Assembly (NCBI RefSeq): GCF_018130785.1
Contig: NZ_JAFCJT010000002.1
Location: 248,001 to 312,000, forward strand
From: Bradyrhizobium liaoningense
GTDB lineage: Bacteria; Pseudomonadota; Alphaproteobacteria; Rhizobiales; Xanthobacteraceae
DNA: 64,000 nt
Direction: 5' to 3'
Shown: positions 25,429 to 33,877 of the stretch, one piece after another
How the letters are laid out: the number at the start of each line of letters is the position of its first letter
How positions within the stretch are numbered: the first letter of the stretch is position 1
Program-made: the position numbers and the translations under genes
The notes under the pieces: model-generated
Told to the model about the DNA's origin: nothing
The model's input: only the letters and a program-made list of their open reading frames with translations
The model's database searches: none

Positions 25429-26202
25429 ATGGCCGACCCACGCCGCGTCGAATTCGGCGACTTCCTGAGGTCCCGCCGCGAAAAGCTGACGCCGAAAACG
25501 GTCGGGCTTCCCGCGGGCAGCCGGCGTCGCACCGTAGGCTTGCGCCGCGAAGAGGTGGCGCAACTCGCCGGCATCGGCGTCGACTGGTACATCCGCCTCG
25601 AGCAGGGCCGCACCGTCAGCCCCTCGGTCACCACCGTCGATGCGCTCGCCCGTGCGCTGCGGCTCAGCAAGACCGAGCATGCGCATCTCAAGGCGCTGGC
25701 GCGCGACGGCGACAAGCGCGCGTTCACGCGCGAGATCGTGCCGCCGCCGATCCTGCGGCTGATCGCGAGCCTGCCGCATCCCGCCTATATCACCGGCCGG
25801 CGCTGGGACGTGCTCGCGTGGAACGAAGCCGCCGAGCAGGTCTTTGCGTTCGGCCGGTTGGCCGAGGAGGATCGCAACACGATGCTCCTGATGATGACCA
25901 ACAAGCAGACGCGCAAGGCTTACGGCGCGGGCTGGGCCGAGGTCGCCAAGCGCATGGTCGCGATGTTTCGCACGACGCATGACGTCTGGGCCGGCGATCC
26001 TGCCTTCGCGGAATTGCTGACGCGGTTGCGGCAGGGCAGCCCGGAATTCGTCAAATGGTGGGAAGCCCACGAGATCCGCAGCACCGCCTCGGGCCTCAAG
26101 ACGATGTCTCATCCAACTCTGGGCGTGCTGCATTTCGAGCACACGAGTTTTCAGGCCAATGACGATCCCGCGCTGAAGCTCGTGATCTACACGCCGGTGT
26201 GA
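25429..26202 (+). CDS. XRE-family transcriptional regulator with MmyB-like ligand-binding domain
   Basis: 257 residues. The N-terminal helix-turn-helix (about 8-75) has LRREEVAQLAGIGVDWYIRLEQGR, followed by the conserved VDALARALRLSKTEHAHL. The rest (about 95-257) is an MmyB-type ligand-binding domain (PAYITGRRWDVLAWNEAAEQVF, HEIRSTASGLKTMSHPTLG), thought to bind a hydrophobic small molecule. In this widespread family the regulator usually controls a divergent oxidoreductase, which fits the neighbouring MDR gene. Confidence 0.9.
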   Translation: MADPRRVEFGDFLRSRREKLTPKTVGLPAGSRRRTVGLRREEVAQLAGIGVDWYIRLEQGRTVSPSVTTVDALARALRLSKTEHAHLKALARDGDKRAFTREIVPPPILRLIASLPHPAYITGRRWDVLAWNEAAEQVFAFGRLAEEDRNTMLLMMTNKQTRKAYGAGWAEVAKRMVAMFRTTHDVWAGDPAFAELLTRLRQGSPEFVKWWEAHEIRSTASGLKTMSHPTLGVLHFEHTSFQANDDPALKLVIYTPV

Positions 26203-26293
26203 GGGCGTAGAACGCAGTCATCAGATCGGGAAGGCCACCGGCATAGGTCCGGCGGCCTCCGCGCTTATTGTGGTTTGCGGGGCGGCGCCCCGA

Positions 26294-26593
26294 CTAGAGA
26301 TCGATGCTGACGGCGATGTTACGGCCCTGTAGTTCGGCAATCTTCATTCCATCAGCCTGCAGCTGCGCGAACTCCGGGTCCTTTGACACGGCCTCCTGCA
26401 CCTTGCCGTAGACTTCCCAATTGGCGTAGCGCGTCGTAACCAGCAACTCTCCTGCCCAGTGACCGGTGTGGAAACGGGAGAGCCGAAGAAATTCGGCACC
26501 ATGTTTTTCAAAGATCTTCTTCGCCTGCCTGATGATCTGGACCGTTTCCTCGACCTTGTCGGTTTTGAAGCGGGTAAATTGAACGATCGGCAT
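26294..26593 (-). CDS. Conserved hypothetical protein, dimeric alpha/beta-barrel-like (99 aa)
   Basis: 99 residues beginning MPIVQFTRFKTDKVEETVQ with LSRFHTGHWAGELLV and YGKVQEAVSKDPEFAQLQ, a pattern of the small ferredoxin-like (dimeric alpha/beta barrel) proteins that resemble antibiotic-biosynthesis monooxygenases or EthD. There is no signal peptide. Function is unknown. It converges with the XRE regulator gene. An imperfect GGCC/GGCC inverted repeat at 26232-26256 lies between the two, without a T-run. Confidence 0.75.
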   Translation of the reverse strand: MPIVQFTRFKTDKVEETVQIIRQAKKIFEKHGAEFLRLSRFHTGHWAGELLVTTRYANWEVYGKVQEAVSKDPEFAQLQADGMKIAELQGRNIAVSIDL

Positions 26594-26957
26594 GGGCTAC
26601 CTCCATAGCTGTGTAAACTGTCCAAGAGGCATGTATCGAGCGACGTTTGAGGAGCGAACCTCCAGTTCAATCTCGATGAAGGTTCGTCTTCGGCGGCCTG
26701 ATCCAGGTTCAGGCTTCGCAAGTGGAAGTAGCTCTGCCCCTTCTCGGCAGATGGGCTCGCATCGTCGCTGGCGGGGCGAACCGAGATCACGACCTGCCGC
26801 TGCGGGCTTGATGAAGCGCGACTGTCGCTGCCGGACAGCCGTGGCCAATGGTCGCGATGTTTCGCGCGACAATCGCCGAGCATCAGCCTCCGAGGGCCAA
26901 GCGGAGCGTTGCTATCCGTCAGGGCAATGCTGCTCGTGACCCAACGGCGGACGTCCT

Positions 26958-26971
26958 TTGATCTAGATCAA
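26958..26971. promoter_or_regulatory. FNR/FixK2-type binding site
   Basis: TTGATCTAGATCAA is a perfect 14-bp palindrome that fits the consensus TTGA-N6-TCAA. In Bradyrhizobium this box is bound by FixK2 or related Crp/Fnr regulators under low oxygen. It is centred 148 bp upstream of the DUF1254 gene start. No clear -10 hexamer was fixed at the expected distance, so function is probable but untested. Confidence 0.65.
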
Positions 26972-27040
26972 CCAGAACGCGGCGCTTCGCTTCTTGGCTG
27001 TCCCACCCATCGTGCTTGCTTGGGTTGGAAGGTGGGAAAA

Positions 27041-27066
27041 GCCCCGCAGCGGGGCACTATTTTATC
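27041..27066. terminator. Short GC hairpin with T-rich flanks in the DUF1254 leader
   Basis: GCCCCGC-A-GCGGGGC (27041-27055) is followed on the plus strand by ACTATTTTA and on the minus strand by TTTTCCC. It could act as a weak terminator in either direction, or as an attenuator between the FixK-type site and the gene start at 27113. Confidence 0.4.
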
Positions 27067-27112
27067 CGCAAGGACCATTGGTCGCCAGTGCGGGATATTC
27101 CGGAGGACCTTC

Positions 27113-28546
27113 ATGAAAAGGCAACTGTCGTCGCTTGCTGCGATCCTGTCGGGTTTGAGTCTCATCGTGTCGGCATCGACCCCGAGCGCCGCTCAATCGA
27201 TATCCGCGGAAGAGGCACAAGCGATCGCTGCGGAGGCGTATGTCTACTTCTATCCGCTCGTGACGATGGACCTGACGCGCAAGCAGCTCATCAATTCCGA
27301 TCCCAAAACCGCAGGAATAGGCGGTCCTCCCAACACGTTCGACAATGTCCAGGCCTACCCGGCTGCAGACATGAAGTCGGTGGTGCGACCCAATTTCGAC
27401 ACGCTGTATTCGAGCGCCTGGCTCGACCTGACCCGCGAGCCCATGGTCGTTTCGGTTCCTGATACCGGCGGCCGCTACTACCTGCTGCCAATGCTCGACA
27501 TGTGGACTGATGTGTTCGCGTCGCCGGGATGGCGCACGACAGGCACCAAGGCGGCCAATTTCCTGGTCGTGCCGCCGGACTGGAACGGAAACGTGCCGGC
27601 GGGCTTCGCGCGTATCGACGCGCCGACGCCTTATGTCTGGATCATCGGCCGCACCAAGACCGATGGCCCTGCCGACTATGCTGCGGTTCACGAGGTGCAG
27701 AAAGGTTACAAGATCACGCCGCTATCCGGATGGGGTAAGCCCCCGGTCGCCGTGACACAGACCATCGATCCCACCGTTGACGTCAAGACGCCGCCGAAGC
27801 TGCAAGTCGACACGATGGCAGGCGACAAGTTCTTTGCCTATGCGGCCGAGCTATCAAAGGTCCACCCGCCACACATCACAGATGAGCCGATCATCGCGCG
27901 CATGGTGCGGATCGGGCTCGAACCGGGCAAGAGCTTCGATATTACCAAAGCCGACGCGACGGTACGGAAAGCTATCGAAGATGCGCCGGCTCAGGCGCAA
28001 AAACTGATGGCATGGAAAGTCCCGACGCTGGCGCGCGTCGCAAATCACTGGTCCATGAACACGGACACGATGGGCGTTTACGGGAACTACTATTTGAAGC
28101 GGGCTATCGTCGCCCAGGTTGGACTCGGTGCGAATCTGCCGGAGGACGCGATTTACCCGGGTAGCGTTGGCGATGAAACCGGCAAGCCGCTCGACGGAGC
28201 GAATAAATACATCGTCCGCTTCACCAAGGAGGCAGAGCCGCCGGTCGGGGCATTCTGGTCAATCACCCTTTATGACGATGAAGGCTTCCAGGTTGCCAAT
28301 CCACTCAATCGCTTTGCGGTGAGCAGCTGGATGCCGTTCAAGCGCGACGCCGACGGATCGCTCACGCTCTACGTCCAGAATGACAATCCGGGCGGCGATC
28401 GCGAAGCCAACTGGTTGCCCGCGCCCAAAGGCTCGTTCAACCTCACCATGCGCCTTTATGCGCCAAAGTCGGAGGCATTGACCGGCGTGTGGAATCCGCC
28501 GGCCATCAAGCGGGTCGACAGTGAAACCGTTGGCCGGCAGCAATGA
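27113..28546 (+). CDS. Secreted DUF1254/DUF1214 domain protein
   Basis: 477 residues from ATG 27113 after GGAGGACC; the open frame extends upstream to 26909 but lacks a ribosome-binding site there. The signal peptide ends near PSAAQS. DUF1254 begins with EAQAIAAEAYVYFYPLVTMDLTRKQ, with RPNFDTLYSSAWLDL and GRYYLLPMLDMWTDVFASPG, and DUF1214 follows (APVGAFWSITLYDDEGF-like segment, then ANWLPAPKGSFNLTMRLYAP). The biochemical role of the family is unknown. A FixK/FNR-type box upstream suggests oxygen-linked expression. Confidence 0.92.
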   Translation: MKRQLSSLAAILSGLSLIVSASTPSAAQSISAEEAQAIAAEAYVYFYPLVTMDLTRKQLINSDPKTAGIGGPPNTFDNVQAYPAADMKSVVRPNFDTLYSSAWLDLTREPMVVSVPDTGGRYYLLPMLDMWTDVFASPGWRTTGTKAANFLVVPPDWNGNVPAGFARIDAPTPYVWIIGRTKTDGPADYAAVHEVQKGYKITPLSGWGKPPVAVTQTIDPTVDVKTPPKLQVDTMAGDKFFAYAAELSKVHPPHITDEPIIARMVRIGLEPGKSFDITKADATVRKAIEDAPAQAQKLMAWKVPTLARVANHWSMNTDTMGVYGNYYLKRAIVAQVGLGANLPEDAIYPGSVGDETGKPLDGANKYIVRFTKEAEPPVGAFWSITLYDDEGFQVANPLNRFAVSSWMPFKRDADGSLTLYVQNDNPGGDREANWLPAPKGSFNLTMRLYAPKSEALTGVWNPPAIKRVDSETVGRQQ

Positions 28547-29102
28547 CAGACGCCAAGGGAAGCCCGCGGAGCAAGGCAAGCGCTGCGCATTTAACGCGCC
28601 CAAGGATAGCTCGGTGAATACACCGGCGTCTGCGCGTGACCGACTGCGACAGGCAAAGGGATCGTCACTTTGAAAACGAAGTGGCGATGCGGGTGAGGGT
28701 ACGGCCGGCGGGCGCGCCAGCGCGAGAAATGCGATCGCGGCGAAGCGCGTTATGCACGATGGTGGGCGGAGTTGCTGATTGTACCGACGGAATCGTGGTG
28801 CTACGCTTCTGCACGTCATTCCGTTTTCGGTTTGATGCGACGGGCGATCGGGCTTACGGACTGCCGCCCGTTCATTTGAAATTGGAATACTTGAGCCAAT
28901 AGTGCCCCGCCTCCGGCCCCCCTTTTGAGTGCGGTCGGACGATGTTTTTCATTGGCCTCCGTTCTTCCCATTGACTCGGAGGCGGGCTTTTTCAGTCGAA
29001 CTTTGCAACAAGTCGACCTTCGACATGTGCATTCTGACGAGCCACGCGGGTCGTGCCGCACCACATCACCATCTGAACGCGAGGTGGGGCAGCTATTGCT
29101 TG
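28547..29102. other. Intergenic stretch, about 550 bp, no supported gene
   Basis: The minus-strand frame 28819-28259 runs into the DUF1254 gene and has a low-complexity Arg/Ser/Ala translation. The plus frame 28636-28902 has no ribosome-binding site. The plus frame that becomes the next gene is open from 28929, but its first 58 residues lack secretory character, so the start was placed downstream. The stretch may contain decayed coding sequence. Confidence 0.35.
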
Positions 29103-29768
29103 ATGGTCGCGTTGCTCTGTGCCGCTTCTCTGTTTCAGTTCACGCCCAGGGCGTGGGGACAGTGCTCGGCGCGCGACGCCCTGCAGAATCAACTGAAGCT
29201 CGGCAAAGTTCGTGCAGTTGATCTGCCGCGAAAACCCATCGCGTCCGTACGCGACGTTCCGACATGGAAGACGATTACGGTCGGCACCTTTGTCAATTCC
29301 ATTGTGCTGCGCAACGCATTGGATGCCGTCGGCTGCAATATCGGCGGGCTGGCCGCGGAAGTTCTCGCGCGACCGGCCTTCACCATCAGTTCCAGCAAGA
29401 GAGGCGTGGAGCTTGTGGCGGTATCCGCAATCGAGCTTGGCTTCAACACCGATAGTGTGCCTCTGGCTGTCATTTACGCGCGGGCTCGGCAACTCGGCTT
29501 TGAACTTGCGGCAGCGGAGATCGGCCCGCAATTGCGCCTTCAATATCTTGATCAGCCCATGGGTGAATTCCTCATCGTGGGAATGGAGCCAATCAAGACG
29601 TGGAGCGGAGAACCGGTGATCTTCAACGTGGCAAATGGCGGAGCCGGATTGATCCTGATCGGCCAAGACGGCCGGGATGATGCCGAAATACCGGTGACCT
29701 CTCGTTTTCTTTTTGTGCGGCCGCCTGATCTCAGCGGCGGAATCGCGGCCGCTCTGCTGCCACCATGA
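29103..29768 (+). CDS. Secreted protein of unknown function
   Basis: 221 residues if started at ATG 29103, which begins a plausible signal peptide (MVALLCAASLFQFTPRAWGQ). ATG 29025 and 28929 are in-frame alternatives, so the start is uncertain. The mature part has two short Cys-containing segments (QCSARDALQNQL, DAVGCNIGGLAAEVLARP) and no recognised domain. Its stop overlaps the ATG of a 58-residue protein (ATGA, 29765-29768), which suggests a coupled operon with the next two genes. Base composition is less GC-rich than in the core regions. Confidence 0.6.
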   Translation: MVALLCAASLFQFTPRAWGQCSARDALQNQLKLGKVRAVDLPRKPIASVRDVPTWKTITVGTFVNSIVLRNALDAVGCNIGGLAAEVLARPAFTISSSKRGVELVAVSAIELGFNTDSVPLAVIYARARQLGFELAAAEIGPQLRLQYLDQPMGEFLIVGMEPIKTWSGEPVIFNVANGGAGLILIGQDGRDDAEIPVTSRFLFVRPPDLSGGIAAALLPP

Positions 29769-29941
29769 AGACGAACAACCAAGTTTCGAGCAGCGCTGAC
29801 AGCGGAGAAAGATCCTTGCGTCAGACCAAGGGAGACTTCCTGTCCATAGAGAACAACGAGGCTGCAGCTCGAGTGCAGAAGCTTACCGGGGATGGAGGCA
29901 AGCCTTATTTCAAGTCTCGTTTGAAGTGGCGTCAACAGTAG
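29765..29941 (+). CDS. Small hydrophilic protein (58 aa), coupled to the upstream gene
   Basis: ATG at 29765 overlaps the upstream stop by 4 bp; the TAG is at 29939-29941. The 58-residue product is polar and basic at the end: MKTNNQVSSSADSGERSL at the start, LSIENNEAAARVQKLTGDGG in the middle, KSRLKWRQQ at the end. It has no membrane segment. The next gene starts 11 bp later behind GGGAG. Context and the overlap support a real gene; function is unknown. Confidence 0.5.
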   Translation: MKTNNQVSSSADSGERSLRQTKGDFLSIENNEAAARVQKLTGDGGKPYFKSRLKWRQQ

Positions 29942-29952
29942 GGAGTAAAATC

Positions 29953-30414
29953 ATGCGTGGATTTGGAGCTGTATGCATCTCACTGTTACTATCGGCAATT
30001 CCCGCGACTGCGTCAGATCAAAATCTCAAGGAGGAAATTGGAAAGATTGGTTCAGCCTACGAGCAGTACTTCAGCAACAAGGATCCCGCCGGAATTACTT
30101 CGCTTTATACCAAGAACTATATGCGTGTGACTGAAGATGGCGTGGTGGACAATACCAAGTACTATGAGAACGCTTTCAAAGCTGGAGTTAGTCACCTCGA
30201 GGTCAAGACGACCGACGTTCAGTCATTGTCAGAAAACATGGCTCTGGTCACCGGCGAATCTCGCGTCACCGGCAACAGCGAGACTGGTGCTCCCATAGAT
30301 TTCACCGTTGTTTGGACCGCTCTCGATGTTCGTGAGAACGGGCAATGGAAGATTCGCATGCTCACCTCGGTTCCCAAGCCACCGCCGCCCCAGCCGCAAC
30401 AGGCCGCAAAGTAA
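29953..30414 (+). CDS. Secreted SnoaL/DUF4440-like (NTF2-fold) protein
   Basis: 153 residues from ATG 29953, preceded by GGGAG. The signal peptide is cut near IPATAS. The mature domain matches the NTF2-like SnoaL/DUF4440 pattern: IGSAYEQYFSNKDPAGITSLYT, a central VTGESRVTG strand and a final ENGQWKIRMLTSVPKP. Such proteins bind small molecules or act as ketosteroid-isomerase-like enzymes; the substrate is unknown. There is a proline-rich tail (PPPPQPQQ). It is third in the apparent operon starting near 29103. Confidence 0.75.
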   Translation: MRGFGAVCISLLLSAIPATASDQNLKEEIGKIGSAYEQYFSNKDPAGITSLYTKNYMRVTEDGVVDNTKYYENAFKAGVSHLEVKTTDVQSLSENMALVTGESRVTGNSETGAPIDFTVVWTALDVRENGQWKIRMLTSVPKPPPPQPQQAAK

Positions 30415-30824
30415 CTCAAGAAGAGCGGGCGATGGCGCTCTGCTCGCAACGCTGTCAGCTCAGCCGCCTGTTTACGTGTTAGGTGCCGTTCAAGCCTTGT
30501 ACTTTGCGTTGTTGCTGCGGCATGCCGCCTCGGGAATCGGCGTACATCACCAGCAAAATTTTCTGAACGGTTTGCCCCGACGCTCATGTCCGCTACCACG
30601 CACCAGCGACGTGGTTCCGTCGTCTGCTGAACGGCCGGCCGGTATCCCGGTGAAGTACGAGGGACGCCGCTCGCCAGCATGTTCGGTGGCCGGCGGCGTT
30701 GCGAGTTCTTTGGGTGTGAATGGGTTCACAACGACCTGGCCAGGCGAATGCTATGTTCCAGCCATTCAACTGCCGACTGATTTTTTGAAGAGTTTCTTTT
30801 CGAACAGCCTCTGAGGAGAGGATC
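30415..30824. other. Intergenic stretch, about 410 bp, no supported gene
   Basis: Overlapping open frames on both strands show no family pattern and no ribosome-binding sites. The last 15 bp carry the GAGGAGAGG ribosome-binding site of the next gene. Confidence 0.4.
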
Positions 30825-31418
30825 ATGTTCAAGCAATTCCTCTTGGTCGCGGCGGTGGCCTCGCTGACGCTAGCCACATCCACTAAAGCCCATTGCGAAT
30901 ATGCTTCGGAGCGCAGCGCGTCGGCCAAGTCGCGTTCGGTTTCGTTGCATTCCGATACGGTTCAACTTGCGGAAGCCGTGTTGGACGACATTGTGACTTG
31001 GCTCTCATCGAATTTCGACCTGCCTGCCATCAAACAGCGCCCCGTCATTGAATTTGCGTCGAAGATGGAGCTCGCGAGGTTGCGTGCAAGAGAGCGGACT
31101 CTTTCGCAAGGCTTCATGGAAAGCGATGGGCAACTCGCTCAGCGCGAAGTTGTCGCACTTTACGACAACGAGACGCGAACGATCCTGCTTCCTGATGATT
31201 GGGGCGGTACTTCGCCAGCCGACCAATCGGTCCTGGTACACGAAATGGTCCATCACCTTCAGAATGTTGGAAAGCTCAAATTTGATTGCCCTCAGGCGCG
31301 AGAGAAATTGGCCTACCTGGCTCAGGATAAATGGCTGGAGCGGTTCGGACTTACGCTGGAGAACGAGTTCGACGTCGACATGTTCACGGTGCTGGTTTCT
31401 TCAGCATGCATATATTGA
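30825..31418 (+). CDS. Secreted zinc-metalloprotease-like protein (HExxH; DUF6647-like)
   Basis: 197 residues from ATG 30825 after GAGGAGAGG. The signal peptide ends near STKAHC. The zinc-binding motif HEMVH (His139, Glu140, His143) sits in VLVHEMVHHLQ, with a downstream Trp/Glu-rich helix (KLAYLAQDKWLERFG) that may provide the third ligand. The size and the late HExxH resemble the DUF6647 family of small secreted putative metallopeptidases. The substrate is unknown. The gene appears monocistronic. Confidence 0.75.
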   Translation: MFKQFLLVAAVASLTLATSTKAHCEYASERSASAKSRSVSLHSDTVQLAEAVLDDIVTWLSSNFDLPAIKQRPVIEFASKMELARLRARERTLSQGFMESDGQLAQREVVALYDNETRTILLPDDWGGTSPADQSVLVHEMVHHLQNVGKLKFDCPQAREKLAYLAQDKWLERFGLTLENEFDVDMFTVLVSSACIY

Positions 31419-31524
31419 TTGTGATCGGTCGATCCGAGACGCTGTCGAACGATTGCCTTTGCAAAGGAGGGCAAAGCCAAGATCATCCCGTACGTACCAA
31501 CAAGATCTTCAGCGGATTCGATTG

Positions 31525-31644
31525 ATGGCCAGACTCTTGGCGGTCCTCGCAATTGCATTGGCGATCCTGGCGATGGCTCGGGGGCCGCAGGATCAGTTTG
31601 TACCGCTGCCGACAGAACTAATGCCAGCGGTGCTTATTCCCTGA
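31525..31644 (+). CDS. Possible 39-residue membrane peptide
   Basis: The frame starts MARLLAVLAIALAILAMARG, a single hydrophobic helix followed by a short polar tail ending in LIP. The ribosome-binding site is weak (AGCGGA). It is intergenic and short, so chance is possible. Confidence 0.25.
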   Translation: MARLLAVLAIALAILAMARGPQDQFVPLPTELMPAVLIP

Positions 31645-31854
31645 GTTCTCCTAAGGTGACGGGGTCATCCATTCAGCCGGTGGCGCACAGATTCGCTCGT
31701 GGTCCAAAGCGCATTTCCGAGGTGGCGCAGGCGAAGTCGGCAACGGGGCCAGAGTGAAGCAACGTTATATCGCAGCCATATCGCGCAAAGTCACACCAAC
31801 GACGATAGGGAGGCCGGAACGTGACGCCGTGCTTTCTCGAAAGACCTGCGTTTG

Positions 31855-33261
31855 TCAGGTCAGGCGGTCAATGATCCCGAAGAGTTGCTTGCACGACGCC
31901 TCGATTCTCTTTTGCGGCGATGTGGCGATGCCCAGCAACAGACCGGGCCGGGCCGAAGCCGTGGACGCATACCAGAGCGACAGCGGGGTGGGCGCCAGTC
32001 CGAACGATGCCGCTTCCCTGGCGATGGCGAGATCGGGCGCTCGATCCGGCAGTCGCAGGATAGCTGCCAATCCGGCAAGCGCAACGTTGGCGGTGCGCGC
32101 GCGAAGCTGCTTCAGCAATGCATCGCCTTGCGCGGCATAGACCCGCTTCGTGCGCCGGAGATGTCGCAGATAATGGCCCTCGCGCATGAAATCGGCGGTC
32201 GCGAGCTGCACCGCGGGCCCAGGGGCCGGCGCGAGGCAAGCGGCGGCTTCGGCAAACCGCGACGCGAGAGCGGCCGGTGCAACGACAAAGCCGAGCCGCA
32301 AGGCTGGGGTCACGGTCTTGCTGAAAGAGCCGATGTGGATGACGCGGCCGGCGCGATCGAGCGAGGCGAGTGCCGGGGTGGCGCGGCCCTTGAGCTGAAG
32401 CTCGCCGAGATAATCGTCCTCGATCACCCACGCCTTGCTTCGGGTGGCCCAGTCGAGCAGGCGCGAACGCCTTGCCAGCGACAATGTGGATCCGAGTGGC
32501 GCCTGCTGTCCGGGCGTCACAACAACAAGCGCTGCGTCAGGAGCATGTTTCAGGCCGTAATCGACATCGATGCCGTCGGCGTCCACCGGGATCGGCGCGA
32601 TCGATAGTCTTGCAAGCTCGAGTCCGTGCCGGGTGAAGGGAAAGCCCGGATTCTCCACCCAGGCCTTCTTCTGCTCGAGGCCGAGGACACGGAGTGCCAA
32701 TCCGAGGCCGCCGCTGAAACCGCTGGTGATGATGATCTGCGACGGGGCGCAATCGATCCCGCGCGCCAGCGCAAGGTAGGCCGCGATCTCGCGCCGCAGA
32801 TCCAGCTCGCCGCGCGGATCCGGATAAATCGCCGGCGCGCTCACCTCAATGCGAACCGCGTGCGCGCGCATCCGCGCCAGCAGCGTGGCAGGGAAAGTCT
32901 CTTGCGCCGGCACGCCCATCTGGAAGATCGCGGGGCCCGCCGTGAGCTCCTGGTACATCTCCATGAACGAGCCGCGGGCAGGGGCCTTGTCCCGACGAAC
33001 GGGGAATGACGGCCGGTCCGCGACATGCGTACCAGTTGCGCGGGCCGCGACGATCAGCTGGGCGGACGAGAGCTTTTCATAGGCCGAACGCACGGTGCCG
33101 CGCGCGACGCCGAGCTGGGCTGCCAGATCCTGCCAGGAGGGCAGGCGCGCTCCGGGGGCGAGCACGCCGCTCTCGATGGCGGCCCTGATGCCCCTGTGAA
33201 TCTGCTCTGCCAGTGGCGTCTTCGCAGATCGATCCAGCTCCAGCCGCAGCGGTTTGGTCAT
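31855..33261 (-). CDS. MocR-family regulator (GntR-type HTH fused to aminotransferase-like domain)
   Basis: 468 residues from ATG 33261 (MTKPLRLELD); an in-frame ATG at 33312 gives 485 but would start inside a direct repeat. The N-terminal winged helix has LAEQIHRGIRAAIESGVLAPGARLPS and LGVARGTVRSAYEKL. The rest is a fold-type I aminotransferase domain with the PLP lysine in HIGSFSKTVTPALRLGF. Such regulators sense PLP or an amine and often control a divergent catabolic or PLP-related gene. Here the divergent genes encode a carboxymuconolactone decarboxylase-like protein and an HD-domain hydrolase, the likely targets. Confidence 0.92.
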   Translation of the reverse strand: MTKPLRLELDRSAKTPLAEQIHRGIRAAIESGVLAPGARLPSWQDLAAQLGVARGTVRSAYEKLSSAQLIVAARATGTHVADRPSFPVRRDKAPARGSFMEMYQELTAGPAIFQMGVPAQETFPATLLARMRAHAVRIEVSAPAIYPDPRGELDLRREIAAYLALARGIDCAPSQIIITSGFSGGLGLALRVLGLEQKKAWVENPGFPFTRHGLELARLSIAPIPVDADGIDVDYGLKHAPDAALVVVTPGQQAPLGSTLSLARRSRLLDWATRSKAWVIEDDYLGELQLKGRATPALASLDRAGRVIHIGSFSKTVTPALRLGFVVAPAALASRFAEAAACLAPAPGPAVQLATADFMREGHYLRHLRRTKRVYAAQGDALLKQLRARTANVALAGLAAILRLPDRAPDLAIAREAASFGLAPTPLSLWYASTASARPGLLLGIATSPQKRIEASCKQLFGIIDRLT

Positions 33262-33290
33262 GCCCCTTGGTACATCAGTTTTGTGCGTTC

Positions 33291-33310
33291 TTGGTCCTTT
33301 TTTATGGTCC
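33291..33310. promoter_or_regulatory. Direct repeat in the MocR divergent region (candidate operator)
   Basis: TTGGTCC (33291-33297) and ATGGTCC (33304-33310) repeat with a 13-bp period. MocR-type regulators typically bind short direct repeats in their own promoter region. It lies between the MocR start and the divergent gene at 33386. The function is inferred. Confidence 0.4.
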
Positions 33311-33385
33311 ATGGCAGAGGCACCTAAGAGGAGAAGGGGGAGCGCCTTGCCCTCCGGAAGATACCGATCATCAAGGAGAAAGCAG

Positions 33386-33847
33386 ATGAGTGAACGTCTC
33401 GACTACAACCACGTCGCACCATCTGGCGCGAAAGCATTGGGCGGCGTCTACGGCTACGTCATGCAGAGCGGGCTTCCCGCGACGCTGGTCAACCTCGTCT
33501 ATCTGCGCGTGTCGCAGATCAACAACTGCGCCTATTGCCTCGACATGCACACGCGCGACCTGCTCAAGAGCGGGGTCAAGATCGAAAAGCTCGCGCTGCT
33601 GCAGGCGTGGGCCGAGGCTGGCAATCTCTTCGACGCGCGCGAACGCGCGGCCCTCGCGTGGGCCGAGACGGTGACCCGCGTCGCCGAAACCAATGTGCCG
33701 GATGAAGCCTATCAAGCCGCCCGCAAGGACTTCAGCGAGCGTGAGCTGGTCGATCTCACGATCGCCATCAGCCTGATGAATGCGTACAATCGCATGTCGA
33801 TCAGCTTCCGAAAAACACCGCAGGCCGCCATCGCGAAGGCAGCCTGA
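33386..33847 (+). CDS. Carboxymuconolactone decarboxylase/AhpD-family protein
   Basis: 153 residues from ATG 33386 with AAGGAG in front. The AhpD-like helical fold has the redox motif CAYCLDMHTRD (CxxC followed by the histidine three residues on), preceded by LVYLRVSQINN. Members act as alkylhydroperoxidase-like or organic-peroxide-related enzymes rather than true decarboxylases. It is divergent from a MocR regulator and 30 bp upstream of an HD-domain gene, forming a likely two-gene operon. Confidence 0.9.
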   Translation: MSERLDYNHVAPSGAKALGGVYGYVMQSGLPATLVNLVYLRVSQINNCAYCLDMHTRDLLKSGVKIEKLALLQAWAEAGNLFDARERAALAWAETVTRVAETNVPDEAYQAARKDFSERELVDLTIAISLMNAYNRMSISFRKTPQAAIAKAA

Positions 33848-33877
33848 CCGACATCGATGCAACGCAGGAGCTTGAAA

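Larger units (their letters stand above)
26594..27112. other. Intergenic stretch, about 520 bp
   Basis: Open frames on both strands are mutually overlapping and compositionally shadow-like, so no gene is called. The stretch holds the FNR/FixK-type palindrome at 26958-26971, a GC hairpin at 27041-27055 and the ribosome-binding site of the DUF1254 gene. Confidence 0.4.

Noticed and set aside
31048..31524. Plus-strand frame overlapping the metalloprotease gene
   Set aside because: It is out of frame with the HExxH gene and has a Trp/Arg/Ser-rich translation. Only its last 39 codons after 31525 look possible.
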